Assembly (NCBI RefSeq): GCF_002567005.1
Contig: NZ_NUZU01000002.1
Span: 27,420-91,419, forward strand
Direction: 5' to 3'
DNA: 64,000 nt
From: Bacillus sp. AFS073361
GTDB taxonomy: Bacteria; Bacillota; Bacilli; Bacillales; Cytobacillaceae
A model generated the notes under the pieces. That model made no database searches. It was not told where the DNA came from and was given only the letters and a program-made list of their open reading frames with translations. The position numbers and the translations under genes were made by a program. Each line of letters opens with the position of its first letter. Position 1 is the first letter of the stretch. Below are positions 51,692 to 61,300 of the stretch, in pieces.

Positions 51692-53194
51692 ATGAATAAG
51701 CAGCTACTAGAAAAAGAGTTTTTGGATTACGTGAAAAAGATGTCAGCCTATAATGAAGCATTAGGATTAATATATTGGGATTTAAGAACAGGGGCTCCCA
51801 AACAAGGTGTGGAGCGACGGTCTGAAGTGATTGGAATGCTTTCCTCGGAAGTATTTAAAATGTCTACCTCTGAGGAAATGGCTGCATATATAGCAAGTTT
51901 AGGAAAACAGCCCCTGTCCGAAAGAACTAGAAAAATTCTCGATGAGTGCAAAAAAGAATATGAACGAAATAAAAGAATCCCCGCTGAGGAGTATAAAGAG
52001 TTTGTCATTCTCCAATCTAAGGCTGAAAGTGTTTGGGAGGAAGCGAAAGAACATTCAGATTTTGCTTTGTTCAGTCCTTACTTAGAAAAACTGGTTGCTA
52101 TGACTAAGAAATTCGTAGGTTATTGGGGGCATGAACAAAACAAATACGATTTGTTATTAGATATGTATGAGCCTGGTATGACGATGAATGTATTAGATCA
52201 AGTATTTGCGGAACTAAGGGAGAAAATTGTGCCTTTAGTCAAACAAATTTCAGAGTCGTCAAACAAACCTAAAACTGATTTTCTATTTAAAGAATTTCCT
52301 AAGGAAAACCAACGTGAATTGAGTTTAAAAATTCTTGAAAAAATGGGTTATAATTTCAAAGCTGGCCGTCTGGATGAAACGGTTCATCCTTTTGCAACAG
52401 GATTAAACCCTGGTGATGTCCGTGTGACCACAAATTATAATGAAAACGACTTTCGTACTGCCGTTTTTGGGACGATACATGAAGGTGGTCATGCTTTATA
52501 TGAACAGAATATTTCCAAATACTTAATTGGTACACCGCTTTGCACGGGTACCTCTATGGGGATTCATGAGTCGCAGTCCCTTTTTTATGAGAATATCCTG
52601 GGAAGAAGCTTTTCATTTTGGAAAAATAATTACCAACTGCTGAAAGACTATGCAACTGGACAATTTGACCAAGTGGAAATTGAAGATTTTTATCGTGCTA
52701 TTAATGAATCGAAACCATCATTCATTAGAATTGAAGCGGACGAACTAACATATCCGCTCCATGTGATCATTCGTTATGAAATTGAAAAAGGGTTATTTAA
52801 TGATGAAATTGCTGTGAAGGACTTACCAAAGATATGGAATGATAAGTACGAAGAGTATTTAGGCATTCGTCCTGAAAATGATGCATTGGGTGTGCTGCAG
52901 GACGTCCATTGGGCGGGAGGCAGCTTTGGTTATTTCCCTTCCTATGCCTTAGGGTATATGTATGCAGCACAATTTAAGCAGAAAATGGTCGAAGATCTAC
53001 CGAATTTTAATCAATTAGTCGAAGAGGGGAACCTTATTCCAATCAAAGAATGGCTGACAGCTAATATCCATCGATACGGCAAAATGAAAAAGCCGCTTGA
53101 AATCTTACAGGATGTTACCGGAGAGGGCCTAAATCCCAAATATTTAATTGATTATCTATATGAGAAGTTTGGAAAGGTATATAGATTAAATTAA
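51692..53194 (+). CDS. ypwA: Carboxypeptidase M32 (YpwA)
   Basis: A 500-residue metallocarboxypeptidase. The zinc site is HEGGH in GTIHEGGHALYEQ, with a downstream Glu in the GIHESQSLFYEN motif. Family enzymes remove C-terminal residues other than proline. AAAGGGGGA lies before the ATG at 51692, and the length equals that of YpwA; the frame is open 63 codons upstream but that part is hydrophobic AT-rich noise. Confidence 0.93.
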   Translation: MNKQLLEKEFLDYVKKMSAYNEALGLIYWDLRTGAPKQGVERRSEVIGMLSSEVFKMSTSEEMAAYIASLGKQPLSERTRKILDECKKEYERNKRIPAEEYKEFVILQSKAESVWEEAKEHSDFALFSPYLEKLVAMTKKFVGYWGHEQNKYDLLLDMYEPGMTMNVLDQVFAELREKIVPLVKQISESSNKPKTDFLFKEFPKENQRELSLKILEKMGYNFKAGRLDETVHPFATGLNPGDVRVTTNYNENDFRTAVFGTIHEGGHALYEQNISKYLIGTPLCTGTSMGIHESQSLFYENILGRSFSFWKNNYQLLKDYATGQFDQVEIEDFYRAINESKPSFIRIEADELTYPLHVIIRYEIEKGLFNDEIAVKDLPKIWNDKYEEYLGIRPENDALGVLQDVHWAGGSFGYFPSYALGYMYAAQFKQKMVEDLPNFNQLVEEGNLIPIKEWLTANIHRYGKMKKPLEILQDVTGEGLNPKYLIDYLYEKFGKVYRLN

Positions 53195-53197
53195 TGA

Positions 53198-53232
53198 AAC
53201 AAGACTTCAATCGAAAAGATTGAAGTCTTGTT
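53198..53232 (+). terminator. Terminator of ypwA
   Basis: ACAAGACTTCAATC and GATTGAAGTCTTGT pair around GAAAA, followed by a T-containing tail. Confidence 0.85.
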
Positions 53233-53291
53233 AAATTATTAATATTTTGCTTTGAGAATTGTCCTGCTCCAGGGCGTTTGCGCTTTTCTTA

Positions 53292-54959
53292 TTACCATTT
53301 ACTCCAGGTCTGGAATCCTTTTGAGCCTGGAGGGGAGTTTTGAATAATATCGATAAATGGAATCGTGTAAGCGAAAAGAATTAAGGCTGCGGCAATTCCT
53401 AGCCATAATTTCCAGTTTTCAAATACCATTGGTGCTTTTTCCTCAAGATTCTCAGCTACCGCTACAGGGAATTCTTCATCCCCTTTAGGAGCAAAGAAGG
53501 CAAGATTGATGAATATGATAATCATCAGAATAATTCCTAGGAATAAAATTGTTCCACCCACTGCTTGTGCAATTTGATATGGAACCCATTCAGCTGCTTG
53601 TTTGGCTCCACCATAAGTAGAGAATGCAGAACGTCTTGGTCCGCCTAAAAGGCCTTGGAAGTGCATGGCACCCGACATGAAGGCCATTCCAATGAACCAT
53701 ACCCAAGCTTGAATGATACCTAATTTATTCATAGCTTTTGTTAATTTGCGGCCGGTTAAATGTGGAACAAGCCAATAAGAAATTCCAAAGAACGTTAATA
53801 CAACGGATGTTGCCGCAGTTAAATGGAAGTGACCAGTTACCCAAATGGTGTTATGCACCACTTGGTCCATTTGGTTGGAAGCGTTAATGATCCCACCAGC
53901 ACCAGCAGGAATAAATGAAGCCATCCCAATAAATGGAACAGTAAACCTAGCGTCATTCCAAGGCAGAACTTTAAACCAGCCAAAAAGGCCTGTTGCTCCT
54001 TTTGAGCGACCATATCTTTCAAACGTAGCGAATAACGAGAAAGCAGTCATTAATGATGGAATAATAACCATGAATGTTAAGATAACCTGTAAGAATTTCC
54101 AAGCAGGGTCAATCCCTGGCTCTGTTAATTGGTGGTGAAAACCAACCGGAATCGAGAAGAGCAGAAACAAAATAAATGACAAGCGTGCCAATGAATCAGA
54201 GAAAATTTTTCCACCGATAATTTTCGGGATAATCGCATACCAGCACATGTACGCAGGTAAAAGCCAGAAATAAACGAGTGGGTGACCAAAATACCAAAAT
54301 AAAGTCCGACTTACTAATACATCAACAGTATCCACTAATCCAAGCGACCAAGGAAGTAATTGGAACAATACCGTTGCTGCAACGCCCAATGTAGCAATAA
54401 TCCACATGACAGTATTTATTACAGCCATAAAACTTAATAATGGACTTGGCTGACATGGATTGTTTTTTCGCCATTTTGCATAGGTCATGATTTGAGCCGA
54501 ACCATCAATCCAGCTTCCAATTACTACAAACGTTAAACCTAAGTAAAAAATCCAATGTGCTTTAAGTGGTGCATAAAAAGTGTAAAGTACAGAAGCTTCT
54601 TTTAGCAAAACCATGGTTGCTGCCATTAAAGTTCCTACTAACATTATCCAAAAACCGATCCAGCCGCTTCGGCGGGCAGCAATTGAATGACCTCCAGTGG
54701 TTCTGCTTACCGCAGCATATTGAAATCCCATAATAAAAAACGTCGTTAAAACCAATCCCATTAAAACACCATGGACAGTTAGGATTTGGTAATAATCAAT
54801 GCCCCATGGAAGCTCCCATTTTCCGGAACGGACAAGGGTTTGTAATAGCCCCATTAAACCTCCAAGTGCAAGAGCAGAGAAGGCAACAAAAAAATGCGCC
54901 ATTGAAAGCTTTGCATCTCGCGGGTCCACTTTTACTTTCGTTGTTATGGAGTTAGTCAT
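53292..54959 (-). CDS. Cytochrome c oxidase subunit I, ba3 type
   Basis: A 555-residue haem-copper oxidase subunit I of the B (ba3) family with thirteen or so helices. Ligands are visible: low-spin haem His in TVHGVLMGL, copper B site HPLVYFWLLPAY (His and crosslinked Tyr) and GFHHQLTEPG (HH), and haem His in VTGHFHLTAA. It pumps protons and reduces O2 at high affinity. The start overlaps the coxB stop (TAATG). It is last in a three-gene operon. Confidence 0.95.
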   Translation of the reverse strand: MTNSITTKVKVDPRDAKLSMAHFFVAFSALALGGLMGLLQTLVRSGKWELPWGIDYYQILTVHGVLMGLVLTTFFIMGFQYAAVSRTTGGHSIAARRSGWIGFWIMLVGTLMAATMVLLKEASVLYTFYAPLKAHWIFYLGLTFVVIGSWIDGSAQIMTYAKWRKNNPCQPSPLLSFMAVINTVMWIIATLGVAATVLFQLLPWSLGLVDTVDVLVSRTLFWYFGHPLVYFWLLPAYMCWYAIIPKIIGGKIFSDSLARLSFILFLLFSIPVGFHHQLTEPGIDPAWKFLQVILTFMVIIPSLMTAFSLFATFERYGRSKGATGLFGWFKVLPWNDARFTVPFIGMASFIPAGAGGIINASNQMDQVVHNTIWVTGHFHLTAATSVVLTFFGISYWLVPHLTGRKLTKAMNKLGIIQAWVWFIGMAFMSGAMHFQGLLGGPRRSAFSTYGGAKQAAEWVPYQIAQAVGGTILFLGIILMIIIFINLAFFAPKGDEEFPVAVAENLEEKAPMVFENWKLWLGIAAALILFAYTIPFIDIIQNSPPGSKGFQTWSKW

Positions 54960-55435
54960 TATTTTTTCACCTCAATCATCGAACTCATTAAATGATGTCC
55001 AGCACCACAATATTCATTACAAACAATTAAATATTCTCCTGCTTTATCAAATGTTGTCGTATATTCACTGACATAACCAGGCTCCAGCATCATGTTGATA
55101 TTTGTTCCCGCAACCTCAAAGCCATGGACGACGTCTTTAGTTGTAGCAATAACTTTCACCTTTGCTCCAAGTGGTACTTCCACTTTTACTGGATTATAGG
55201 AGAAAGCCGAAGCAACATAGACTAACTCATAGTCCCAATCTTTCCCTTCAACCTTATGTAATCCCGGTTTATCAAAGGGTTTCGTTTCATCGACCTTATC
55301 TACATTAATCGTCGTTAAACAGCTCGGCGGCTTGTTGCCAAGATAGAACGCGCTTACACCTACAGTTGTTAAGAAAACAACCAGAGCGCCAATTCCAAAG
55401 GCTAGCCAAATTTTTTCGAATTTATGCATATGCAT
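54959..55435 (-). CDS. Cytochrome c oxidase subunit II, ba3 type
   Basis: A 158-residue subunit II with one membrane helix (about 9-31) and a cupredoxin domain. The dinuclear CuA ligands are all present: His104, Cys139, Glu141, Cys143, His147, Met150 (VCNEYCGAGHHLM). It takes electrons from cytochrome c, making the di-heme cytochrome at 18 kb a candidate donor. GAAGGGGGAA precedes the ATG at 55435. Confidence 0.95.
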   Translation of the reverse strand: MHMHKFEKIWLAFGIGALVVFLTTVGVSAFYLGNKPPSCLTTINVDKVDETKPFDKPGLHKVEGKDWDYELVYVASAFSYNPVKVEVPLGAKVKVIATTKDVVHGFEVAGTNINMMLEPGYVSEYTTTFDKAGEYLIVCNEYCGAGHHLMSSMIEVKK

Positions 55436-55456
55436 AATCTTTTCCCCCTTCAATCA

Positions 55457-55606
55457 TTAAAAACGATCAACAAATAAGTAATAGACACTTACCCAAGTAA
55501 CAACAATAAAAGCTCCTAATAAGAAAACGGACGCTAATGTCCCTTTAAGAGAAGAGCTGTCTTCAATTTCTGTTTTATTGTTTTTTTTAAGTTCCGCCTT
55601 CGCCAT
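55457..55606 (-). CDS. Cytochrome c oxidase subunit IIa, ba3 type
   Basis: A 49-residue protein with one helix (about 22-46) ending in YYLFVDRF, the plan of the small subunit IIa of ba3 oxidases. AAGGGAG lies 8 nt before the ATG at 55606. It is first in the operon IIa-II-I. A longer frame upstream is not supported by an SD. Confidence 0.85.
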   Translation of the reverse strand: MAKAELKKNNKTEIEDSSSLKGTLASVFLLGAFIVVTWVSVYYLFVDRF

Positions 55607-55729
55607 CCCCCGCACTCCCTTCAGAGTAATAAAATAATTGATTAGTTCTCTTTCATAATACAAAACAATTGTGAGGAAAAAATAACAAATATCATAGTTC
55701 ACGAATTGTTCATTCCTTAGGTATCTACT

Positions 55730-55772
55730 ATGTTAATATTATAAAATTGATATAACAGTGATTTATATCACA
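55730..55772 (-). promoter_or_regulatory. FNR/CRP-type promoter of the ba3 oxidase operon
   Basis: On the minus strand TGTGA-TATAAA-TCACT (55772-55757) is an exact match to TGTGA-N6-TCACT. A TAACAT -10 (55735-55730) begins 29.5 bp from the box centre. A further near-palindrome TGTGAACTATCACA lies at 55800-55813. The region 55607-55951 holds no gene. Confidence 0.75.
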
Positions 55773-55951
55773 ATCACCCCGGGGTATTTGTGAATAAAAT
55801 GTGAACTATCACACTTCCTCTGTGATAAAAGTAATTGAATAATCCTTCATAAACGATAAAAAGATATCTTTTGGAATCAATGTCACACTCTCGAAGTTCG
55901 AAAATATGATAATAATAAATCTTATTTTCCTCTAGAAAAGAGTGGATTTTT

Positions 55952-56077
55952 GTGGAAAAATATTATTGCGAACGATGTCGTCTCTTGTATGACAATGTGG
56001 AAATTTGTAAAATTTGTGGAACTGTAGTAAAAAATAAAATTAAGATTGAAGTTCAAAAGCAGCCTGATAAAAATTAG
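55952..56077 (+). CDS. Small zinc-ribbon protein
   Basis: A 41-residue protein, GTG start, MEKYYCERCRLLYDNVEICKICG followed by a basic tail. Two CxxC pairs (residues 6-9 and 19-22) make a zinc ribbon. AAGAGTGG lies upstream, and a hairpin terminator begins 4 nt after the stop, which supports a real gene. No family recognised. Confidence 0.6.
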   Translation: MEKYYCERCRLLYDNVEICKICGTVVKNKIKIEVQKQPDKN

Positions 56078-56080
56078 ATC

Positions 56081-56110
56081 AAGAAAAGCATATTTCTTGC
56101 TTTTCTTTAA
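56081..56110 (+). terminator. Terminator of the small zinc-ribbon gene
   Basis: AAGAAAAGCA and TGCTTTTCTT pair perfectly around a 7-nt loop; the T content after it is modest. Confidence 0.7.
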
Positions 56111-56198
56111 GAAGTTGAAATTGGAAAACATTAGCTAATGAACGAAATTAGCATCCATTATATAATTTAAGAGCACAGCAACAACCTTCAAAACGTTT

Positions 56199-56248
56199 GC
56201 TCCCTTATAGAGAAACTTCGGTTTCTCCCTTAAAGGGGGCTTTTTTTT
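56199..56248 (+). terminator. Strong hairpin with UUCG loop upstream of the polyketide synthase gene
   Basis: GAGAAAC-TTCG-GTTTCTC forms a perfect inner stem, extended by GCTCCCTT pairing with AAGGGGGC, then eight T residues. A TATAAT lies at 56161-56166, so it could end a short RNA of roughly 75 nt or act as a leader attenuator of the synthase operon. Confidence 0.85.
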
Positions 56249-56321
56249 ATGTGCTGACCTTTCTGCATAAATATCTCCAAGCTGGAAAAAATACCCTTAC
56301 ATAGCTTGAAGGAGATAAGAT

Positions 56322-57410
56322 ATGCCGACGATAATTTCAGTTGCAGAGGTAACGCCGCCATTTGAAGTAAACCAAAATCAAGCATCGGAGTTTGCCCGCG
56401 AGCTGTTCTCCGATTCTTTTAAGGACATTGAAAGACTTTTACGCGCCTTTCAAAATGGCCAAATTGAAAAAAGGCATTTTGTAAAAAACATTGATTGGTT
56501 TAAAGAAGATAAAACGTTGGAAGAAAAAAATACGGCTTATATTGAGTCAGCGGTTGAACTTGGAAGAGAAGCAATCGAGAAGTGTTTATATAATTCTGAT
56601 TTCTTAACAAGGGAAATCCCTTATCAGGAGATTGACGCCATTTTTTTTATTTCAACCACCGGAATGGCTACTCCAAGCATCGAAGCGAGAATTATGAACT
56701 TACTTCCCTTCCTGCCTCATACTAAGAGGGTTCCAATATGGGGACTTGGTTGTGCAGGTGGTGCTGCAGGGTTATCAAGAGCCCGTGAATACTGCCTTGC
56801 TTTTCCGAAAGCAAAGGTCCTTGTACTTTCTGTGGAACTTTGCAGCTTGACCTTTCAACGTAATGATCTATCGAAAAGTAATTTCATAGGTACATCCTTA
56901 TTTGCTGATGGTGTTGCCTGTGCGTTAGTTTGCGGTGATGATTCAAATTATTGTGAATACAGAAAGAAGAAGACTTCACCCTTCATTATTGCAACTCAGT
57001 CAACACTTATGCCGGATTCCTTAGATGTGATGGGATGGGATATAAAGAGTAACGGGTTATATGTCGTTTTTTCTCGCGATATTCCTCATATAATTGAAAA
57101 TTGGTTGAAGCCGAATGTAACGGAGTTTCTAGTAGAAAATCATGTAGAACTTGAAACAATTAACTATTTTATTGCCCATCCAGGTGGAAAAAAGGTAATC
57201 GATGCTTATGTAAAATCATTAGAAATTCCTCCCTCAATGACTAAGGTTTCACTTGATGTGCTAAAACAGTTTGGAAATATGTCTTCAGCGACAATCCTTT
57301 TTGTGCTGAAGCGATTCATGGAGAAAGAAATTCCAAAAGGTGCCTATGGTCTTGGTACTGCTCTTGGGCCAGGGTTTAGTTCAGAACTGCATTTAATGAG
57401 GTGGAGGTAA
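56322..57410 (+). CDS. bpsA: Type III polyketide synthase (BpsA/BcsA)
   Basis: A 362-residue chalcone synthase-like enzyme. The catalytic triad is visible: Cys144 in GLGCAGGAAG, His in FIAHPGGKKV and Asn in FGNMSSAT; the GLGTALGPGFSSE end is typical. In B. subtilis BpsA makes long-chain triketide and tetraketide pyrones, methylated by BpsB. AAGGAGAT precedes the ATG. The stop codon overlaps the downstream start region (TAAATGG). Confidence 0.93.
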   Translation: MPTIISVAEVTPPFEVNQNQASEFARELFSDSFKDIERLLRAFQNGQIEKRHFVKNIDWFKEDKTLEEKNTAYIESAVELGREAIEKCLYNSDFLTREIPYQEIDAIFFISTTGMATPSIEARIMNLLPFLPHTKRVPIWGLGCAGGAAGLSRAREYCLAFPKAKVLVLSVELCSLTFQRNDLSKSNFIGTSLFADGVACALVCGDDSNYCEYRKKKTSPFIIATQSTLMPDSLDVMGWDIKSNGLYVVFSRDIPHIIENWLKPNVTEFLVENHVELETINYFIAHPGGKKVIDAYVKSLEIPPSMTKVSLDVLKQFGNMSSATILFVLKRFMEKEIPKGAYGLGTALGPGFSSELHLMRWR

Positions 57411-57986
57411 ATGGAAGGATTTCTTGTATTCGAAATCATCATTGGCTTCATTATTTTTCAACGTGTGGTTGAACTTTGTATCGCAAAACGGAATGAAAAA
57501 TGGATGAAGAACCAAGGTGCTATCGAATTTGGTAAAAAACATTATCGATTGATGGTTTTGATGCATGTACTGTTCTTTATTTGCCTAGTTGCTGAAAAAG
57601 TTTATGAGAATAGGGAACTCTCTTATTTTTGGCCGATCCTCTTATCAATTTTCTTATTGATGCAAATCATGAGAATTTGGGTGATTATTTCACTTGGAAG
57701 GTATTGGAACACGAAGATAATTGTTTTACGAGATGCAAAGGTGATAAAAAAAGGTCCTTATCTTTATATCAGACATCCCAATTATTTTGTCGTTGCGATA
57801 GAAATAGCTGTGGTACCTTTATTATTCAACTGCTATATAACGGCGTGTCTCTTTACTATCCTAAATAGCATTATCCTTATAGTTCGGATTACTGAAGAAG
57901 AAAAAGCGCTTATGGAATTGACGGAATATGAAGGGATATTTCAGGATCGAAATCGTTTTCTCCCTAAAGTTGTTAAAAAAGTGTGA
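57411..57986 (+). CDS. bpsB: Isoprenylcysteine methyltransferase-like BpsB (YpbQ)
   Basis: A 191-residue membrane methyltransferase of the ICMT family, five or so helices, with the C-terminal SAM-binding segment VIKKGPYLYIRHPNYFVV followed by ITEEEKALMELTEYE. In B. subtilis BpsB methylates alkylpyrones made by BpsA. It follows bpsA directly, so the two are co-transcribed. Confidence 0.92.
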   Translation: MEGFLVFEIIIGFIIFQRVVELCIAKRNEKWMKNQGAIEFGKKHYRLMVLMHVLFFICLVAEKVYENRELSYFWPILLSIFLLMQIMRIWVIISLGRYWNTKIIVLRDAKVIKKGPYLYIRHPNYFVVAIEIAVVPLLFNCYITACLFTILNSIILIVRITEEEKALMELTEYEGIFQDRNRFLPKVVKKV

Positions 57987-58004
57987 CAATTTGATAAGGA
58001 CTAT

Positions 58005-58058
58005 TGAAAATGATTATCACCTATGTTAAAATTTGATTAACAATGAAAATCATTCTCA
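58005..58058 (+). promoter_or_regulatory. Two Fur-like boxes
   Basis: TGAAAATGATTATCA (58005-58019) has one mismatch to the 7-1-7 Fur box TGATAATNATTATCA; TGAAAATCATTCTCA (58044-58058) has two. They are 39 bp apart and lie just before a 26-codon gene. Confidence 0.7.
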
Positions 58059-58085
58059 ACAACCTTGATAAGGAAGGTGTTACAT

Positions 58086-58166
58086 ATGGCTTTTGCTTTA
58101 GTTGGCGGAACGGTTATTATTTATGCATTTGTCATGAAGCACGTGTTAAAAAATGTTACCCATTAA
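58086..58166 (+). CDS. Possible Fur-controlled 26-residue membrane peptide
   Basis: Encodes MAFALVGGTVIIYAFVMKHV and six more residues: one membrane helix and a basic end. AAGGAAGGTG lies 6 nt before the ATG, the two Fur-like boxes are within 80 bp upstream and a clear terminator follows. No family recognised. The transcript could also act as a small RNA. Confidence 0.6.
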   Translation: MAFALVGGTVIIYAFVMKHVLKNVTH

Positions 58167-58188
58167 AAATAAATATCTACCTTTTTCT

Positions 58189-58215
58189 AGCCAAGGCCGG
58201 TAACCTTGGCTTTTT
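58189..58215 (+). terminator. Terminator of the Fur-box unit
   Basis: AGCCAAGG and CCTTGGCT pair around CCGGTAA, followed by TTTTT. Confidence 0.9.
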
Positions 58216-58323
58216 GTCGTTTTTGGGAAAAATTTGTTTTAAGAAAAAATGTATCAGGATAGGAAAAGTTTGAATTATCGTATAAAATAAAAAATATTAC
58301 AAAGTTGTTAAGGGGAATAAGTA

Positions 58324-61300
58324 ATGATAAAAATAGCGAACCAAGAAGAAGCCATCCAGACATTGAAAACGAAAATCATATCAATATATGAATATTTAAT
58401 GAATCAAGAGGATTTTGAACATGCAAAAAAGATTAAACAATTAGCCAAAAAGTTAGAGAACAGAGAGTTTCTAATAGCTTTTTGCGGTCATTTTTCTGCA
58501 GGGAAATCGACAATGATTAACCAACTAGTGGGTGAAAAATTACTGCCATCGAGTCCAATTCCTACCAGTGCAAACTTGGTGAAAGTAAAAGCAGGGGAAG
58601 AATACGCCAAAGTCTTCTTCAAAAATGAAACACCTCGTATATATTTAGCACCTTATGATTATGAATTAGTAAAGAATTATTGTAAAGACGGCGACCAAAT
58701 TGAAGAAATCGAAATAAGTCACAGTGATACGGGTCTGCCCGAACATACTGTCATTATGGATACACCTGGCATTGATTCAGCTGACGATGCCCACCGAATT
58801 GCAACGGAGTCGGCCATCCATCTTGCTGATTTGATTCTTTACGTAATGGATTATAACCATGTCCAAGCAGAGTTGAATTTTTTATTTACAAAAGAATTGA
58901 CTGAAGCAGGGAAAGAAGTTTACTTAGTCATAAACCAAATTGACAAACACAATGATGAAGAACTAAGTTTTCTGGAGTTTCAAAACAGTGTGGAAGATTC
59001 GTTTGCATCATGGGGGGTTAAACCAGCAAGAATATTTTATACTTCATTGAAGCATGAAACCCATCCCTTCAATGAATTTCACGATCTTCAAGGTTTTATT
59101 AGAGAAAAATTGTCCTCTAAAGATCAATTATTAGTTCCATCCATATTTCAATCTTTGAAGAAAATTACACAGGATCATATCCAGCAAAGGCATATATTAG
59201 ATCAAGAGAATTTGGCACCTATTCTGGCGATTCTCGATGAAATATCTGATGAAGAAAGAAGTACATTGTACAATGCTGCCGAAGAAGCGGTAGGTAACCT
59301 CAAGACATTAAAAGATGGGGTGGCTGGAATTGAAAAGGAATTTGATCATCAAATTGCCCAAATCCTTAAAAACGCCTATCTGATGCCCTTTCCAACCAGA
59401 GAATTGGCTGAAAGTTATTTGGAATCATGTCAGCCAGAATTTAAGATTGGATTTTTGTTTTCTAAGCAAAAGACAGCAGAAGAGAAAAAGGTAAGGCTGG
59501 ATCGTTTCCAGCATGATATTCTTGATAAAACGAAAGCTCAGTTAGAATGGCATGTCCGCGAATTTTTACTAAGCACATTAAAAGAAACTGGACTTGATGA
59601 GGGGGAACTGCTGGGATTGGCACAATCTTATTCCATCAATGTTCCAACAAGTCTCTTAACAGAAGCAGTAAAGCCCGGTGCACGAGTATCTGGTGGATAT
59701 GTATTACATTATACAGAAGATGTGGCCAATGAAATTAAAAAACTGGCACGAATCCAACTCACGACTTTTAAAGAGGAGTTTCTTAAAGCATTAAAGGAAC
59801 GAACCACCAAACTAATAGGGAAGTATGAACAAGAACTAAAAAGCACAGATCGATATGTTAAGGCATTAATAGAATTAAAAAAATCGCAGCAGAAAATTAC
59901 CTTGATGGAAACAAAAATCGAAGAGTTATTAACATCGGATGTTGTGCTGCAAGAAGATAGTTATCATCTTTTTGAACAGGATGAAGAAGTATTTGAGGTG
60001 GTCAGAGCTCAGCCAACCACTAGCACTGATTCAACTGTCACCAAAACTTCTAAGCCTGAACCCTTTGAAATACCGATATCTAAGGAAACGGAAGTAAATT
60101 CATCGAAAGACCATTTAATTAAAACTGTAGAACGTCTCAGCCTTACTTCAACATTAATTAAAGACATTCCTGGGTTTCAAAAGCTCTCAACGGAATTAGC
60201 GGAAAAAGCAGAAAGACTTGCAAACAAAGGGTTTACCGTCGCATTATTTGGTGCTTTCAGTGCAGGCAAATCATCCTTTGCCAATGCACTTATGGGTGAA
60301 AAGGTATTACCTGTTTCACCAAATCCTACCACGGCTGCGATTAATAAAATTAAACCAGTTACGGAAAATCATTCTCATGGCACAGTGCTTGTTAAATTTA
60401 AAGATGCATCAGCCATGCTGGAGGATGTTAATCGTTCTTTAAAAGTATTTGAACACCAGGTTGCAGATTTAGAAGGTGCCTCCAAGCAAATAGATCAGAT
60501 TATGCTTCAAACAGGGCAAGAAGGTGGAGTTTTAGAAAAGACCCATTATGCCTTCTTGCAGGCATTTATGAAAGGCCATGCATCATATGGGAATTTGTTG
60601 GGAACTGTTCTCGAAACGGATGTTACTGAATTTAGCGAGTTCGTCGCAAAAGAAGAAAAATCTTGCTATGTCGAATGGATCGAGCTCTATTATGATTGCG
60701 AGCTAACCCGAAAAGGCATCACACTTGTTGATACACCTGGAGCAGATTCAATCAATGCTCGTCATACCGGTGTAGCCTTTGATTATATTAAAAATTCAGA
60801 TGCGTGTTTTTTTGTTACGTATTACAACCATGCATTTTCTAAAGCTGACCGTGAATTCTTAATCCAACTTGGACGTGTGAAGGAATCATTCCAAATGGAT
60901 AAAATGTTTTTTATTATCAATGCAATCGATCTTGCTGAGAGTGAGGAAGAGAAGGAATCGGTGATTGATTATGTTGAGGATCAACTTAGCAAATATGGGA
61001 TAAGAAATCCGCATCTTTATCCTGTGTCTAGTTTATTAGCCTTAAAGGAAAAAACGGATGCTAATCAACAATTGGATTCAGGACTGAATAAATTTGAACA
61101 GGCGTTTTATCGCTTCATTACCAATGAATTAACAGAAATGGCTATCTCCTCAGCGGAAAAGGAAGTAACTCGTGTCCATGATTTAATCACTAATCTGATT
61201 CAAAGTTCGCGCGAAGATCAATCGGTAAAAGAGAAAAAACGGGAGGATATTAGATACCAGCAAGCGCTAATTCAAGAGTTATTTACAAACCAAACAGTTG

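Noticed and set aside
55457-55702. 81-residue version of oxidase subunit IIa
   Set aside because: The SD AAGGGAG precedes the inner ATG at 55606, giving the usual 49 residues.
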